Of a DNA stretch of 21,645 nucleotides, positions 21,491 through 21,645 are shown in pieces. The stretch comes from JALHTV01 sp049510055. Lineage in GTDB: Bacteria; Planctomycetota; Phycisphaerae; SM23-33. How positions within the stretch are numbered: position 1 is the stretch's first letter; every line of letters begins with the position of its first letter. The notes beneath the pieces are model-generated. The model saw only the letters and a program-made list of their open reading frames with translations, was not told the origin of the DNA and ran no database searches. Position numbers and translations under genes: made by a program. Where the stretch lies: assembly GCA_049510055.1 (NCBI GenBank), contig JBEKZI010000031.1, positions 1 through 21,645 on the forward strand, written 5' to 3'.

Positions 21491-21645
21491 ATGAGACCGC
21501 TATCGTCCAGCCACCTTCACCACCGCCGGGGCCAGCGGTGGGATACCGCCGGCGTACTGCTGGAAGACCCATCTTCCAAGGGCGCCTCGGATGTGCTGGA
21601 CCTGTCCGCCATCTTTGGCAACGCCTGGCCTGTGGAGCTGGAGAT
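21491..21645 (+). CDS. trmB: Probable tRNA (guanine-N7)-methyltransferase, N-terminal fragment
   Basis: Only 51 codons and 2 bases are in the window. The fragment ends LSAIFGNAWPVELE followed by an incomplete codon. In TrmB proteins a short N-terminal region leads into FGN-x-x-PVELEIG-x-GKG, the start of the S-adenosylmethionine-binding Rossmann domain, and the visible part fits up to the cut. The glycine loop itself lies outside the window, so another class I methyltransferase cannot be excluded. The start at ATG 21491 fits the leaderless promoter arrangement. TrmB makes m7G46 in tRNA. Confidence 0.6.
   Translation, partial: MRPLSSSHLHHRRGQRWDTAGVLLEDPSSKGASDVLDLSAIFGNAWPVELE

Overview
The window is a GC-rich bacterial chromosome segment with short intergenic gaps. 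It carries 19 protein genes (two cut by the window edges) and one tRNA. A diderm organism is indicated directly by a Kdo-8-phosphate synthase, an OprB-type outer-membrane porin and a lipoprotein. The TPR protein carrying two RNA polymerase alpha-CTD-like domains, the SpoIID-domain lipoprotein in a non-Firmicute setting and the YajC with a signal peptide together suggest the Planctomycetota (perhaps Phycisphaerae). That placement is inference from gene content, not from a marker phylogeny.

Layout: 1-1036 (-) is the N-terminal part of a GltD-like FeS/FAD oxidoreductase. 1167-3788 (-) is an operon of a TPR/alpha-CTD protein and a SpoIID lipoprotein; it diverges from a YegS-like lipid kinase that overlaps kdsA by 4 nt (3911-5667, +). 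Then come a multi-PAS histidine kinase, tgt, yajC and a WrbA-like flavodoxin (all +). A CPBP-type membrane protease (-) diverges from trpC (+). folE and a QueG-like protein follow on the minus strand. A glycan block (GT2 on minus; PIG-L deacetylase and GT4 on plus) flanks tRNA-Ser(GGA). The right part holds def (-), an OprB porin (+), a beta-class DNA methyltransferase downstream of a sugar-phosphate isomerase/epimerase-like gene (-), and the start of a probable trmB (+).

How the genes fit together: folE, queG-like and tgt all belong to, or feed, queuosine tRNA modification, although they are not in one operon. kdsA, the lipid kinase, the glycosyltransferases, the PIG-L deacetylase and the porin are envelope functions. 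yajC, tgt, def, tRNA-Ser and trmB are translation/export housekeeping.

Most unusual signals: (1) three copies of an intergenic element whose two arms are tandem 8-mers (consensus GRCTRTTM) in inverted orientation around a conserved loop of about 25 nt, with the loop inverted in one copy; (2) a QueG homologue with the catalytic-Asp motif replaced by Gly-Gly although all eight FeS cysteines remain; (3) a TPR protein with two alpha-CTD-like modules, the first retaining most DNA-contact residues; (4) five genes with a TAnnnT box 6-8 nt before the ATG and no well-placed Shine-Dalgarno, suggesting leaderless mRNAs; (5) a duplicated tRNA-Ser 3' end whose T-loop is interrupted by a hairpin. No CRISPR array, transposase, prophage or toxin-antitoxin pair was seen.
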